Source: Paenibacillus graminis (GTDB lineage: Bacteria; Bacillota; Bacilli; Paenibacillales; Paenibacillaceae). Taken from it: DNA of 64,000 nucleotides. The position numbers were made by a program, and so were the translations under genes. Shown one piece after another: positions 51,199-59,715 of the stretch. The stretch spans positions 6,882,001-6,946,000 of the forward strand of contig NZ_CP009287.1 of assembly GCF_000758705.1 (NCBI RefSeq), read 5' to 3'. The notes under the pieces were generated by a model. That model was not told the DNA's origin, made no database searches, and was given only the letters and a program-made list of their open reading frames with translations. The number at the start of each line of letters is the position of its first letter. Within the stretch, counting starts at the first letter, position 1.

Positions 51199-52041
51199 AT
51201 GTCTAAACCAAGAGCAAGCATTTATAAGCGATATATCCCTGCCGTCACTCCCCCGCCGGAGTTCAGCGGCTCTGCCTACTGGCTGATCTTCCATTCCGGC
51301 AAGCTGCTGGTTACCGAAACCGCCGGGATTACAGGCATTCCGCTCCTGCCTGCGCTTGAGCAGCTATCCATGGTTCCCTTAAGAACCCTGTATCTGGGGA
51401 CGTTCGAACAGCTCCCCTGCTATGCCGCACAGGTCCTGGAAGAAACCCCTGAGCCTGAAGGGATGGCCTTCCGCCCGCTGCGTTCCTTGTACGAATCTCT
51501 GGATGAAGATCTGTTCCATCTCGCCGGCAAGGGCATTCAAATGCTGGCCTGGGATGAAACCCACCAGTTCTGCGGCAGATGCGGGACCGCCACCGTGCTG
51601 GCGCAGACCGAGCACTCACGCAGTTGTCCGGCCTGCGGACTGGTCAGCTATCCCCGGATTGCCCCGGCGGTCATTACCGCGATTCTTAAGGACAACCGGA
51701 TTCTGCTCGCACACTCCCCGCATTTTGTGAACAATATGTACGGGCTGATTGCCGGATTCGTGGAGCCGGGTGAAACGCTGGAGGACTGTGTACAGCGTGA
51801 GACGATGGAGGAAGTCGGCATCAAGGTGAAGAATATCCGCTATTTCGCCAGCCAGCAGTGGCCTTTTCCCCACTCTCTAATGGTAGGCTTTCTGGCCGAA
51901 TATGAGAGCGGAGAAATTACCGTGGACGGTGAAGAGCTGGATCATGCCGACTGGTTCGAGCTGGACCGCCTGCCTGTCATTCCGTCCCCTGTCAGTATTG
52001 CCCGCAAACTGATCGACTGGGTGGTCGAACACCATTCCTGA
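51199..52041 (+). CDS. nudC: NAD+ diphosphatase / NAD-capped RNA decapping Nudix hydrolase
   Basis: A 280-residue NudC. The zinc ribbon CGRCG (about 125) and CPACG (about 146) is followed by the Nudix box GFVEPGETLEDCVQRETMEE with EVGI (about residues 190-213) and the NADH-pyrophosphatase signature SQQWPFPHS (about 225-233; SQPWPFPxS in the family). It cleaves NAD(H) to NMN(H) and AMP and can remove NAD caps from RNA. I prefer the ATG at 51199 with AAAGG 9 bases ahead to the TTG 42 bases upstream. Terminator follows. Confidence 0.92.
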   Translation: MSKPRASIYKRYIPAVTPPPEFSGSAYWLIFHSGKLLVTETAGITGIPLLPALEQLSMVPLRTLYLGTFEQLPCYAAQVLEETPEPEGMAFRPLRSLYESLDEDLFHLAGKGIQMLAWDETHQFCGRCGTATVLAQTEHSRSCPACGLVSYPRIAPAVITAILKDNRILLAHSPHFVNNMYGLIAGFVEPGETLEDCVQRETMEEVGIKVKNIRYFASQQWPFPHSLMVGFLAEYESGEITVDGEELDHADWFELDRLPVIPSPVSIARKLIDWVVEHHS

Positions 52042-52046
52042 GACAG

Positions 52047-52087
52047 GCAGCAACGGATACCCCCTAACAGGAGGTATCCGTTGCTGC
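52047..52087. terminator. Bidirectional terminator
   Basis: GCAGCAACGGATACC pairs perfectly with GGTATCCGTTGCTGC around a 10-base loop, between convergent nudC and the quinone reductase gene. Confidence 0.88.
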
Positions 52088-52098
52088 TCAATCCTTTA

Positions 52099-52683
52099 CT
52101 AACTGGCTGTCTTAAAATATTGGTAGATCCGCTCCAGCTTCCGGGCGTGCTTGCCCCGCTTGCTCTCCATGCTGCCGAACTCAAAGAACTTAACCTTGCG
52201 GATGCCCACAAAGTTGAACAGCGCCTTGCGCATTAACACCTTGTGCGCATTATGCAGCATCAGCAGCGGATAGTGGGTTGGACCCTGCATAGTGGAAATG
52301 CACACTACCGACTTCCCTTTCAGCAGCCCTTCCGGCAGCAGCCCGCCCTTATCCCGGTATGCGAACCCCGAGGCAAACATCTGGTCAATATACCCCATGA
52401 GCATAGCCGGCGGCCGTCCCCACCAGATCGGGTAGACCAGTACGATTTTATCAGCCCACATCAGCTGTTCCCTGTATTTAGCCAGTGCGGGATCCGTGTG
52501 CATATCCCGTCTGCGCTTATGCTCATTAAATACCAGTACCGGATCAAATCCCTCGTCATACAAATCAAGCACCTGAATCTCCGCCACCTTCGCATTTTCC
52601 CGGCTCCCCCGAAGCACCTCCTGCAAAAAGGCATAGTTTAGACTCTGATGATTCGGATGGATATAGATAACCAATGTATTCAT
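52099..52683 (-). CDS. Flavodoxin-fold NAD(P)H dehydrogenase (quinone) family
   Basis: A 194-residue protein: LVIYIHPNHQSLNYAFL (FMN phosphate loop), VLVYPIWWGRPPAMLMGYID and CISTMQGPTHYP match the NQO1/MdaB/KefF-like quinone reductases. Probably FMN-dependent two-electron reduction of quinones or nitro compounds. GGGAGTGG before the ATG. Divergent from a MarR regulator across a 119-bp gap that carries an operator palindrome, so a quinone-induced switch is likely. Confidence 0.88.
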   Translation of the reverse strand: MNTLVIYIHPNHQSLNYAFLQEVLRGSRENAKVAEIQVLDLYDEGFDPVLVFNEHKRRRDMHTDPALAKYREQLMWADKIVLVYPIWWGRPPAMLMGYIDQMFASGFAYRDKGGLLPEGLLKGKSVVCISTMQGPTHYPLLMLHNAHKVLMRKALFNFVGIRKVKFFEFGSMESKRGKHARKLERIYQYFKTAS

Positions 52684-52743
52684 GCCGCCACTCCCTTACT
52701 TGTCATTTGATAACGAAAGGGTATCACGGATGCATTTTAGTTG

Positions 52744-52765
52744 TCAAATGATAATTGTTATTTGA
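52744..52765. promoter_or_regulatory. Candidate MarR operator
   Basis: TCAAAT-GATAATTGTT-ATTTGA, inverted arms within AT-rich sequence; a related ATTTGATAA half-site lies nearer the reductase start (about 52706). Confidence 0.6.
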
Positions 52766-52802
52766 TAATGTTTTTGTTAAGGTTTCTTTTGAGGTGAACT
52801 TT

Positions 52803-53228
52803 ATGGACAAAGAATTATTTCAGAAATTTGTAGCTTTTACGACTGCCGTCCATCAAATTACAAGTGATATCAGCAAAGATATCAAAGCCGAAGCACTGAC
52901 CCCCCTTCAATATAAAATTCTCGAATATATCGCCGTCAGCCAGCCCGTCACTCTCAGCGAGATCAGCGATTGCATGCATATGTCGATGCCGAACACCAGC
53001 CGTGAGCTGAAGAAGCTCAGCGCAAAGCAGCTATGCGACAAAATCACCGATCCCGCAGACCGCCGCAAGCAGGGGATTACCCTCTCCCCCGCAGGAGAGG
53101 CCATGATAAACGAAGCATTCCAGCATATCGCTATCCGGTTCACTGAACGGATCGGGGATTTAACAGAAGAGCAGCGCAAAGAGATCGAGCGGGCGCTCGA
53201 TCTGCTGCAGGAAAAGGTATTTTACTGA
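52803..53228 (+). CDS. MarR-family transcriptional regulator
   Basis: A 141-residue protein. Helix-turn-helix LSEISDCMHMSMPNTSRELK (about 57-76) and wing ITDPADRRKQGITLSPAG. GAGGTG lies 6 bases ahead of the ATG; the 48-base longer frame crosses the operator. It is divergent from the flavodoxin-fold reductase, and the convergent MFS gene ends 24 bp beyond. Presumed repressor of the reductase and itself. Confidence 0.9.
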   Translation: MDKELFQKFVAFTTAVHQITSDISKDIKAEALTPLQYKILEYIAVSQPVTLSEISDCMHMSMPNTSRELKKLSAKQLCDKITDPADRRKQGITLSPAGEAMINEAFQHIAIRFTERIGDLTEEQRKEIERALDLLQEKVFY

Positions 53229-53252
53229 GGTAAACCTACATTCAATTCACAA

Positions 53253-54671
53253 TCATTTTACCGGAATACTGTTCACCAGACTCTCAACTGGAGCTTCCTT
53301 GCGTTTGATAAAGAAGGCCAGGATCAGCGCGATAACTGCACTCCCGGTGGTTACCATTGAAGCCACATTCATCCCGTGTATCAAGCTGTGGACATCACTC
53401 GTTTGTCCCAGCCCGCCACCGCTATTGGTCATTATGGTTACAAGCAGCGCTGTTCCAATGGAACCGGCTACTGTCCGCAGAGTCGTGTTAACGGGGATCC
53501 CATGCCGGATCAGGTCGGGGGCCAGTGAATTCATACCGCTGGTTATGACCGGCAGCAGGGTCAGACTGACTCCAATCATCCGCAGGGAATAACCGATCAT
53601 CAAGAAGGCATAAGAGGTATTTTCCGTTAAATTAGTGAACAGCAGGGCGGAGACTACCGTTAAGCTTAGCCCTGTGATGACCAGCATCCGGGCACCCAAT
53701 TTATCGAAAAGCTTCCCGGCTACAGGAGACATGATGCATATGAGAATCGCACCGGGCAGCAGCATGAGACCTGATTTGAGCGCTGAATAACCAAGCATCG
53801 TCTGCATATAGAGAGGCAGCAGCAGCTGGGCGCTCAGCATGATAATCATCAGGATCATACTGATTACTGTAGCCATAGTGAAAGCGGGACTTGTGAATAC
53901 TCTTAATTCCAGCAGGGGATTCTCCATGGTCAATTGCCGCCATACGAACAGGCCAAGTGCAATGAACCCGATGCCCAAAGAAATCAGAACTTCCGTGCTT
54001 CCCCACCCTTTGCTGCCGGAGACGCTAAATCCATACAATACGCCGCCAAATCCAAGAGACGACAGCGTCATGGATAACGCATCTATTTTTCCCTTCACCT
54101 GCGGGGTAACATTCTTAACGAAAAATAATCCAACGATGGTAACCAATAGAGCGCAAGGAAACAGAGCATAGAATAACAAGCGCCAGGAATGATTCTCTAC
54201 AAGCCAGCCGTTCAGCACAGGTCCGATGGCGGGAGCAAAATTAATAGCAAGCCCAATCATTCCCATCGTGAACCCCCGTTTGGCAACCGGGATCAGGATA
54301 AAGGTCAGCGTCTGCACCAAGGGAAGCATGATCCCCACTCCAACCGCCTGCACCATTCTTCCGGTGAGCAGCAGCCCGAAGTTAGGGGAAACCGCGCACA
54401 GGAGTGTTCCAGCAGTAAGCATTCCCATGGAAAAGACAAATACTTGTTTGGTTGTGAATCTCTGAATGAGAAAAGCTGTAATCGGGACAACAATGCCGGT
54501 AACCAGTGCAAAAGCCGTTGTAAGCCATTGGGCTGTACTCGTTGATAGCCCGAAATCCCCCATAATGTTCGGGAGTGCCGTATTGAGTGAGGATTGATTC
54601 AGCAGTCCCACCATAGACCCGATAATTAAAATGGCCATGATTAGAATCGTTCCCTTTGGTATTTTCTCCAT
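53253..54671 (-). CDS. MFS drug exporter (DHA2, 14 segments)
   Basis: A 472-residue transporter of the LmrB/EmrB group: LNQSSLNTALPNIMGDF near the N-terminus, FAPAIGPVLNGWLVENHSW as motif C and LMLLPGAILICIMSPVAGKL in the second half. The ATG at 54671 has GGAGGGG 6 bases ahead. The TetR and collapsed ABC genes lie upstream on the same strand and may have formed one drug-export cluster. Confidence 0.9.
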   Translation of the reverse strand: MEKIPKGTILIMAILIIGSMVGLLNQSSLNTALPNIMGDFGLSTSTAQWLTTAFALVTGIVVPITAFLIQRFTTKQVFVFSMGMLTAGTLLCAVSPNFGLLLTGRMVQAVGVGIMLPLVQTLTFILIPVAKRGFTMGMIGLAINFAPAIGPVLNGWLVENHSWRLLFYALFPCALLVTIVGLFFVKNVTPQVKGKIDALSMTLSSLGFGGVLYGFSVSGSKGWGSTEVLISLGIGFIALGLFVWRQLTMENPLLELRVFTSPAFTMATVISMILMIIMLSAQLLLPLYMQTMLGYSALKSGLMLLPGAILICIMSPVAGKLFDKLGARMLVITGLSLTVVSALLFTNLTENTSYAFLMIGYSLRMIGVSLTLLPVITSGMNSLAPDLIRHGIPVNTTLRTVAGSIGTALLVTIMTNSGGGLGQTSDVHSLIHGMNVASMVTTGSAVIALILAFFIKRKEAPVESLVNSIPVK

Positions 54672-54713
54672 TCTATTCCCCTCCATTTATACAATGATAA
54701 GCTTCCGCCTGAT

Positions 54714-55177
54714 TTACGTTTGATCCGCATACCGCCACCAGGCAAGCGTGCCTGCCACGCCAATGACGCCGGTCAATACGGGAAGCAGGCGGCTAATAAA
54801 CTGTAATTGGGTACTTTCATCTCCCGATGCGCCGCTAAGAATCCCTGGAATGGCCCACGGAATATATTCCGCAATTCCTACGCCCCCGCCAAACTGGGCA
54901 ATCACAATGGTAAGCAGAACAAACCCCAAAGGAGACAGATAACCGCGCCTACACTGGCCCACAGTTTATGTCTGCCGGCATCGACCCGCTCTCCGAACAC
55001 ATATGAGGACCCGGAATCCGGCCGGATCATACCCAGCAGCATACGGATGGTTGTCGTTTTACCTGCTCCGTTCAGCCCCAGAAATCCGTAGATTTCCCCT
55101 TGGTCCACCTCCAGCGATAGTCCATTCACAGCATGGTTGCTCCCAAAATGCTTGGTCAATCCTTCTGTCTGAATCAT
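54714..55177 (-). pseudogene. Collapsed ABC exporter: ATPase N-terminus fused out of frame to the permease C-terminus
   Basis: From the ATG at 55177 the first about 78 codons are a normal ABC ATPase start with Walker A GLNGAGKTTTIRML. The reading frame then turns into unrelated residues and stops, while in the neighbouring frame, from the same point near 54945, a typical ABC-2 permease tail begins (SPLGFVLLTIVIAQFGGGVG) and continues to 54714. The Q-loop, signature and Walker B of the ATPase and most of the permease are missing: one internal deletion of perhaps 1.4-1.5 kb explains it. The TetR regulator upstream is intact. Confidence 0.82.
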
Positions 55178-55209
55178 TGCGGACGTTCAATCCCTCCCAT
55201 TCTGTATTT

Positions 55210-55228
55210 TAAACTAACTAGTTGTTTA
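55210..55228. promoter_or_regulatory. TetR operator upstream of the ABC remnant
   Basis: TAAACTAACTAGTTGTTTA, imperfect dyad; AACTAACTRGTT is shared with the site ahead of tetR. Confidence 0.55.
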
Positions 55229-55255
55229 TATTTGCTCTAAAAAAATGGCCGCCTC

Positions 55256-55942
55256 CTACAGCAAAGACGGCTCCATCACACCATGGATGATAAACTTACT
55301 AATCTGTTCAATTAACTGCTCTTTCTGCTGCGGCGAGTCCTTTTTATCCAACAAATGTTCATACCGCGAGATGGATTGCAGGGTAGTTGTGGTCACATTC
55401 ATAATCAGAATGGGAAACAGCTCCGGGTCCAAATCCTGCCGGAGGATTCCGCTCTTCTTGGCGGCTATGGCCAAATCGTTTAACTGGGTGCCATCGTCCG
55501 GACGGTAGGTGATTTGATTCCATGTCTTCCAATCCTCGGCGGCTTCCCAGAATAGAATTTTCAGATAGCTCGGATGCTCCATGAGGAATAATACCATTTC
55601 CCGGGTCATTGCCTCCAAAAAGCTCTTAAACGCCGCAGGGTCTGTTACAAGATTCTCGTTCCTCATTAATTCGGTAATAAACGAGCCTGTAATTTGTTCG
55701 CCAATCTGATCCGCGCGTTTGACCACTTCCGTATAAAGACCCAATTTGTCGCCAAAATACTGATAGATCAAGCTTTTATTGTACCCGGACGCCTTCGCAA
55801 TCCCATCAATCCGTGCTGCCGAATAGCCAAGCTCGGCAAATATCTTCTCGGCGGCGTCAAGGATAATCCCTTTGGTTCGGGCGGCATCGTAAATTTTCGA
55901 ACTTCGTTTGCCCTCTGCTGATACTATAATTCCCACCTCCAT
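55256..55942 (-). CDS. TetR-family regulator of the former ABC exporter
   Basis: A 228-residue protein with helix-turn-helix at about 42-65 (AARIDGIAKASGYNKSLIYQ) and a sensor domain. Annotated from the ATG at 55942, but that ATG has no ribosome site upstream; a strong GGAGGTGG lies inside the first four codons with only ATT or ATA codons at suitable distance. Either the message is leaderless, or a rare start is used. Operators flank it on both sides. It is upstream of the deleted ABC gene, so its original target is lost. Confidence 0.85.
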   Translation of the reverse strand: MEVGIIVSAEGKRSSKIYDAARTKGIILDAAEKIFAELGYSAARIDGIAKASGYNKSLIYQYFGDKLGLYTEVVKRADQIGEQITGSFITELMRNENLVTDPAAFKSFLEAMTREMVLFLMEHPSYLKILFWEAAEDWKTWNQITYRPDDGTQLNDLAIAAKKSGILRQDLDPELFPILIMNVTTTTLQSISRYEHLLDKKDSPQQKEQLIEQISKFIIHGVMEPSLL

Positions 55943-55948
55943 TTATAA

Positions 55949-55960
55949 CTAACTGGTTAG
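55949..55960. promoter_or_regulatory. TetR operator at the tetR start
   Basis: CTAACTGGTTAG within AACTAACTGGTTAG, matching the site at 55210. It sits 7 bases ahead of the ATG. Confidence 0.55.
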
Positions 55961-56059
55961 ATTTTATGATGAAACCGGACAGAAGTCAAGCGCAAATAAT
56001 ATATCCCCTGCATTTGCGTACGATAGGAGCAAGAAGCCGCAAGTCCCCCTTTTAACAGC

Positions 56060-56099
56060 AAAAAAGAACAGCCGAGATCCAAATCACAGCTGTTCTTTC
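56060..56099 (-). terminator. Terminator after the YjdM gene
   Basis: AAAGAACAGC and GCTGTTCTTT arms with T residues on the minus strand. Confidence 0.85.
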
Positions 56100-56124
56100 T
56101 ATACGAACGAATTTTAATAGGCCA

Positions 56125-56466
56125 TTATACTTTTCTGACAAATTCAGATTTGAGCTTCATGGCTCCAAAACCGTCGATTTTGCAATCAATATCATGATCG
56201 CCTTCGACCAGCCTGATGTTCTTCACTTTGGTGCCAATTTTCAGTACAGAGGAGCTTCCTTTGACCTTAAGGTCTTTGATGACAGTAACCGAATCTCCAT
56301 CGTTCAAAATATTGCCGTTGGCATCCCGGACTACCTTGCTCTCCTCAGTGCTTGCATGCTCTGTACCTTGCGCCCACTCATGCCCGCATTCCGGGCAAAC
56401 CAGAAGCGTCCCGTCCTCGTACGTGTACTCCGAGCTGCACTGCGGGCAGTTTGGCAATTCATTCAT
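56125..56466 (-). CDS. YjdM/PhnA-type zinc-ribbon protein
   Basis: A 113-residue protein starting at the ATG at 56466 ([14 protein letters not shown] 9 bases ahead). Zinc ribbon CPQC and CPEC at about 7-30, followed by the conserved YjdM domain [20 protein letters not shown] and [20 protein letters not shown]. Formerly named PhnA and linked to phosphonates, but its real function is not established. Stands alone. Confidence 0.92.
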   Translation of the reverse strand: MNELPNCPQCSSEYTYEDGTLLVCPECGHEWAQGTEHASTEESKVVRDANGNILNDGDSVTVIKDLKVKGSSSVLKIGTKVKNIRLVEGDHDIDCKIDGFGAMKLKSEFVRKV

Positions 56467-56632
56467 GATCTCATTCTCCATTCTTATCGACGGCATCGTC
56501 TCCATAAATTCTTCTTATTGTAGCATACCACTTGAACTACTGCGTAAATTAAATTAATATCTAATTAGATGTAAATATAATCTTATGCGGTGCGAACCCC
56601 AATCCATTTAAGGAAGGTGTAACTATGAGGAG

Positions 56633-56959
56633 ATGGGGGAGAAAATGCTGCTCATCAAGGAAAATGGCAGGCACATTGGCATCATTACCTATCTGCCCAG
56701 CCATCCTGGTGACAAACATTCCTGGATCGGTCTTTTTATTCTCCATCACGGCCGGGCTGGGCAGGGGATTGGTTCAATTGCTTTGAATGCTCTAGAGCGG
56801 AGATTGAGACAGGAAAATGTAACGCAAGTCAGACTGGCCGTTCAGATAGAGAACCTGATTGGCGCAGCTTTTTGGCAGAAGAACGGTTATGTCATCATCA
56901 AAAGCACCAAAGATCAGCGCGGCAATGAGGTTGATGTGTACGAAAAACCGCTCCTGTGA
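56633..56959 (+). CDS. GNAT acetyltransferase, N-terminally short
   Basis: 108 residues (possibly 104 from MLLIKENG) covering only the second half of a GNAT domain: HIGIITYLPS, the acetyl-CoA loop GRAGQGIGSIAL (Q/RxxGxG/A) and NLIGAAFWQKNGYV. The family is usually 150-180 residues, and the reading frame upstream is closed by TAA at 56609. Either a minimal GNAT or a truncated, decaying gene. GGGGGAG lies just before MLLIK. Convergent with chrA, 7 bp apart. Confidence 0.7.
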   Translation: MGEKMLLIKENGRHIGIITYLPSHPGDKHSWIGLFILHHGRAGQGIGSIALNALERRLRQENVTQVRLAVQIENLIGAAFWQKNGYVIIKSTKDQRGNEVDVYEKPLL

Positions 56960-56966
56960 AAATGGT

Positions 56967-58181
56967 CTAGATGAGCTGCATCAGCACTCCTCCCGCAGCA
57001 CCGGCCAGAACAATCACCCAGGGCGGGAGCTTCCAGAAAAAGAGCATCACAAACAAGATTGCGGCCAGCGCGAAGTCTAGCGGCCTCAGAATGGCTGAGG
57101 TCCACAGCGGATCATATAAAGCTGCCAGCAGAATCCCCACCACAGCAGCATTGATGCCCGCGAGCGCCCCTTGAACGTTCGGACTGCTTCTAAGCACATT
57201 CCAGAAAGGAAGCGCACCCATGACCAGCAGAAATGCAGGCAGGAAGATGCCCAGCGTCGCAATGATGCCGCCTTTAACCCCCGCGGCCATCATCCCAAGA
57301 TAGCTGGCAAAGGTAAACAGCGGCCCCGGAACAGCCTGTGCCGCTCCGTAGCCAGCCAGGAAATCTTCCCTGCTGACCCACCCGGCCGGCACAACCTCAT
57401 GTTCCAGAAGCGGAAGCACCACATGTCCTCCACCAAATACCAGTGAACCGGAGCGGTAAAAACTGTCGAAAAGCGCAAATCCCCCAGTACCTGAAGACGG
57501 TCTAAGCAGAGGAAGAACTATAAGCAGAAGGAAGAACAACGCCAGACAGCAAACGGCAACGGTCCGGCTGATCCGGATAGGCAGGTCCGGCCCCCGATCC
57601 GGTTGCCCCCGATACAGGAAGAGGCCGATCCCTCCGGCAGCTGCGAGGATGAGAACTTGAGCGTAGGCAGCATGCCAGGACAGCGCAAAAACGGCCGCCG
57701 CCACCGCAATGGTGACTCTTCCCCTGTCCGGTGTAAGCTTTTGCCCCATTCCCAGCACCGCTTGCGCCACAATCGCTACAGCTACGATCTTCAATCCATG
57801 AATCCAGCCCGCCCCAGCGATATCAAGGCCCTGCAGCACTAAGGCAAATACGGCCAGAGCGATCACTGAAGGCAAAGTAAATCCCAGCCAAGCTATAAAT
57901 CCCCCAAGCAAGCCGGCCCTGACTACACCGATGCCAATTCCCACCTGGCTGCTCGCTGGCCCGGGGAGAAACTGGCAGAGCGCCACCAGATCGGCATAGC
58001 TGCGTTCATCCATCCATTTCCGGCGGCGGATATACTCATTATGGAAGTACCCCAGATGGGCAACCGGCCCTCCGAAGGAGGTAAGCCCGAGCTTCAGAGA
58101 GACACCCAGAACCTCCAGCAGAGCAGCCCCTCTACCCTTTGTCCCGCCAGTTCCCACCGGCATCTGACTTTCCGTCTCCAT
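56967..58181 (-). CDS. chrA: Chromate transporter, long-chain CHR type
   Basis: A 404-residue membrane protein made of two CHR domains: KLGLTSFGGPVAHLGYFHNE (first, about 30-50) and the second, FRSGSLVFGGGHVVLPLL-like at about 220-240 (YRSGSLVFGGGHVVLP). Long ChrA proteins export chromate. The start at 58181 has GGGAGG 9 bases ahead, in preference to the 39-base longer frame. No chrB-type regulator or other chr gene is nearby. Confidence 0.93.
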   Translation of the reverse strand: METESQMPVGTGGTKGRGAALLEVLGVSLKLGLTSFGGPVAHLGYFHNEYIRRRKWMDERSYADLVALCQFLPGPASSQVGIGIGVVRAGLLGGFIAWLGFTLPSVIALAVFALVLQGLDIAGAGWIHGLKIVAVAIVAQAVLGMGQKLTPDRGRVTIAVAAAVFALSWHAAYAQVLILAAAGGIGLFLYRGQPDRGPDLPIRISRTVAVCCLALFFLLLIVLPLLRPSSGTGGFALFDSFYRSGSLVFGGGHVVLPLLEHEVVPAGWVSREDFLAGYGAAQAVPGPLFTFASYLGMMAAGVKGGIIATLGIFLPAFLLVMGALPFWNVLRSSPNVQGALAGINAAVVGILLAALYDPLWTSAILRPLDFALAAILFVMLFFWKLPPWVIVLAGAAGGVLMQLI

Positions 58182-58484
58182 ACAATAGATTCCTCCCTCT
58201 CCTGGTACTCTCCGCCTCATTCAAGGCGCGTCTCCCCATCGTAACATTGAATTGTTAACGCTCTATTGGCTGCAGGTCAAATCCGTTAGCAGAATGTCCG
58301 GAGAATTGCAGCAACTGCCGGACTTATCATGGTCCCCATGGTCATCACAGCCGGAATCGCCCTGACAGACGATCCGATTTTGCGGTTCTGCCATCCCGTC
58401 TACGAAGAGTCTCATAATAGAAGGAGCGAGGATTGGCGTTTGCCTGGAGGACCCTTCATGAATCCGGCGGCAATTTCAAGTGGA

Positions 58485-58720
58485 AAAAGGACCATTAATT
58501 GGCCCCAGCACACGGATTTCCGCAGCCTATGTTGGAAAAAGGATCACTAATTCAGCTCATTTCGCTCCTGAAGGAGTATAGTTACCCGATTAAGTTCCCT
58601 TTTTCCACTAAATTGGACAGTTTGTTAATTTGAAGGGGAATAAATTCCCTTTTTCCAGCTATTGATTGTTCACCTGCTTCTTCGCCAGCACGAGTTAGAA
58701 AAGGGGTTATATTTTGTATT
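58485..58720. repeat. Dispersed element R3, copy 3
   Basis: AAGTGGAAAAAGGACCATTA, GGAAAAAGGATCACTAATTC, AGCTCATTTCGCTCC, AAGTTCCCTTTTTCCACTAA and ACCTGCTTCTTCGCCAGC. Fullest copy of R3. It lies just downstream of the double-MerR gene. The rest of 58182-58484 shows no gene. Confidence 0.7.
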
Positions 58721-58730
58721 TGCTGCGCCT

Positions 58731-59489
58731 TCACCTCTCTTTCCCTTGGTACGTTGACATGGATGGAGCGGCTGTATCCTCCGGCCTCATTAGGCCGGCC
58801 TGAGCGCAAAGCTCCATCAGTTGGTGCACGCCGCTGTACTGCTGGCGGTTGCGCTGATGAATGCGGCCCAGCGCGTGCTCGGTAACCTCTTTGGCCTTTT
58901 CCAGGCTGTGCTGCTCCACAGCTTCCACAAGCTCCTTCATTCTCTCCAGAAAATATACTGTTCGCCTCAAGGTGCGGATCAGCAGAATCTGCCTTAAATG
59001 CACCGCTGTATACATTCTGTAGCCATTCTCGGGGTTTCTTAGCGGAGTCAGCAGCCCCTCCTTTTCCCAGTGGCGAATGGCCGAGGGCTGAACACCCGCA
59101 ATCTCTGCGGCCTCTCCGATCGACATAAGGTGGCTGACGGGTCTGCCTTTGATATGGCTAACCTCCGGGTCCTGCAGCAACGCCAGCGTCTGATCCGCAG
59201 CTGCTTTTTCCTCCTGTAATCCGGCCTGTTCTGCGCCTGCAAGCCACAAGGCCTCATCCATGTTCCCCTGTTGAATGCAGCGCAGCACAGCATAGGTTAT
59301 CTTATAGCCAAACCCCGGGATCATGGCGCGGAGACAGCGGAAGTAGGCCAAATGCAGCTCCGTATACATACGGTAGCCATTCGCTGCCCGTTCCGGCGCG
59401 GGAACCACCCCCCAGGACTCATAATGCCGCAAAGCACTGGTACTGATGCCAAGCAGTGATGCAATCTCAACGGGCTTGTAATATTGCAT
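58731..59489 (-). CDS. Regulator with two MerR DNA-binding domains in tandem
   Basis: A 252-residue protein with two complete MerR headpieces: residues about 3-70 (YYKPVEIASLLGISTSALRH, RHYESWG at 21-27, NGYRMYT) and about 121-190 (LMSIGEAAEIAGVQPSAIRH, RHWEKEG at 139-145, NGYRMYT). Each is followed by a short helical stretch; no separate ligand domain. GGAGGTGG is ahead of the ATG at 59489. Divergent from the alpha/beta hydrolase gene, its probable target. Both headpieces on one chain would let a monomer bind a full dyad or a dimer bind two sites. Confidence 0.88.
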   Translation of the reverse strand: MQYYKPVEIASLLGISTSALRHYESWGVVPAPERAANGYRMYTELHLAYFRCLRAMIPGFGYKITYAVLRCIQQGNMDEALWLAGAEQAGLQEEKAAADQTLALLQDPEVSHIKGRPVSHLMSIGEAAEIAGVQPSAIRHWEKEGLLTPLRNPENGYRMYTAVHLRQILLIRTLRRTVYFLERMKELVEAVEQHSLEKAKEVTEHALGRIHQRNRQQYSGVHQLMELCAQAGLMRPEDTAAPSMSTYQGKER

Positions 59490-59541
59490 TGAACCACCTC
59501 CGTTATCTACATCCAGCACGTGATACTAACCTACCAAAGAC

Positions 59542-59556
59542 TTGCACCGCCTGCAA
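59542..59556. promoter_or_regulatory. Inverted repeat between the double-MerR gene and the hydrolase
   Basis: TTGCA-CCGCC-TGCAA; possible operator. It lies much nearer the regulator start (53 bases) than the hydrolase start (160 bases). No clear 19-bp-spacer promoter was recognised. Confidence 0.4.
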
Positions 59557-59715
59557 ACCTTCACATAAAACCTTTAAGTGCTTTTGCAATCCTGGAACTG
59601 AATTCCTCAAGTATACTCTATCCTCTACCGGCATAGCCTTCTCACTTGCATCAGTGTTATATATTGGTGGATATAAAGGATTTCTGTACAAAACACTTAA
59701 TTAGGAGGGCTACAG

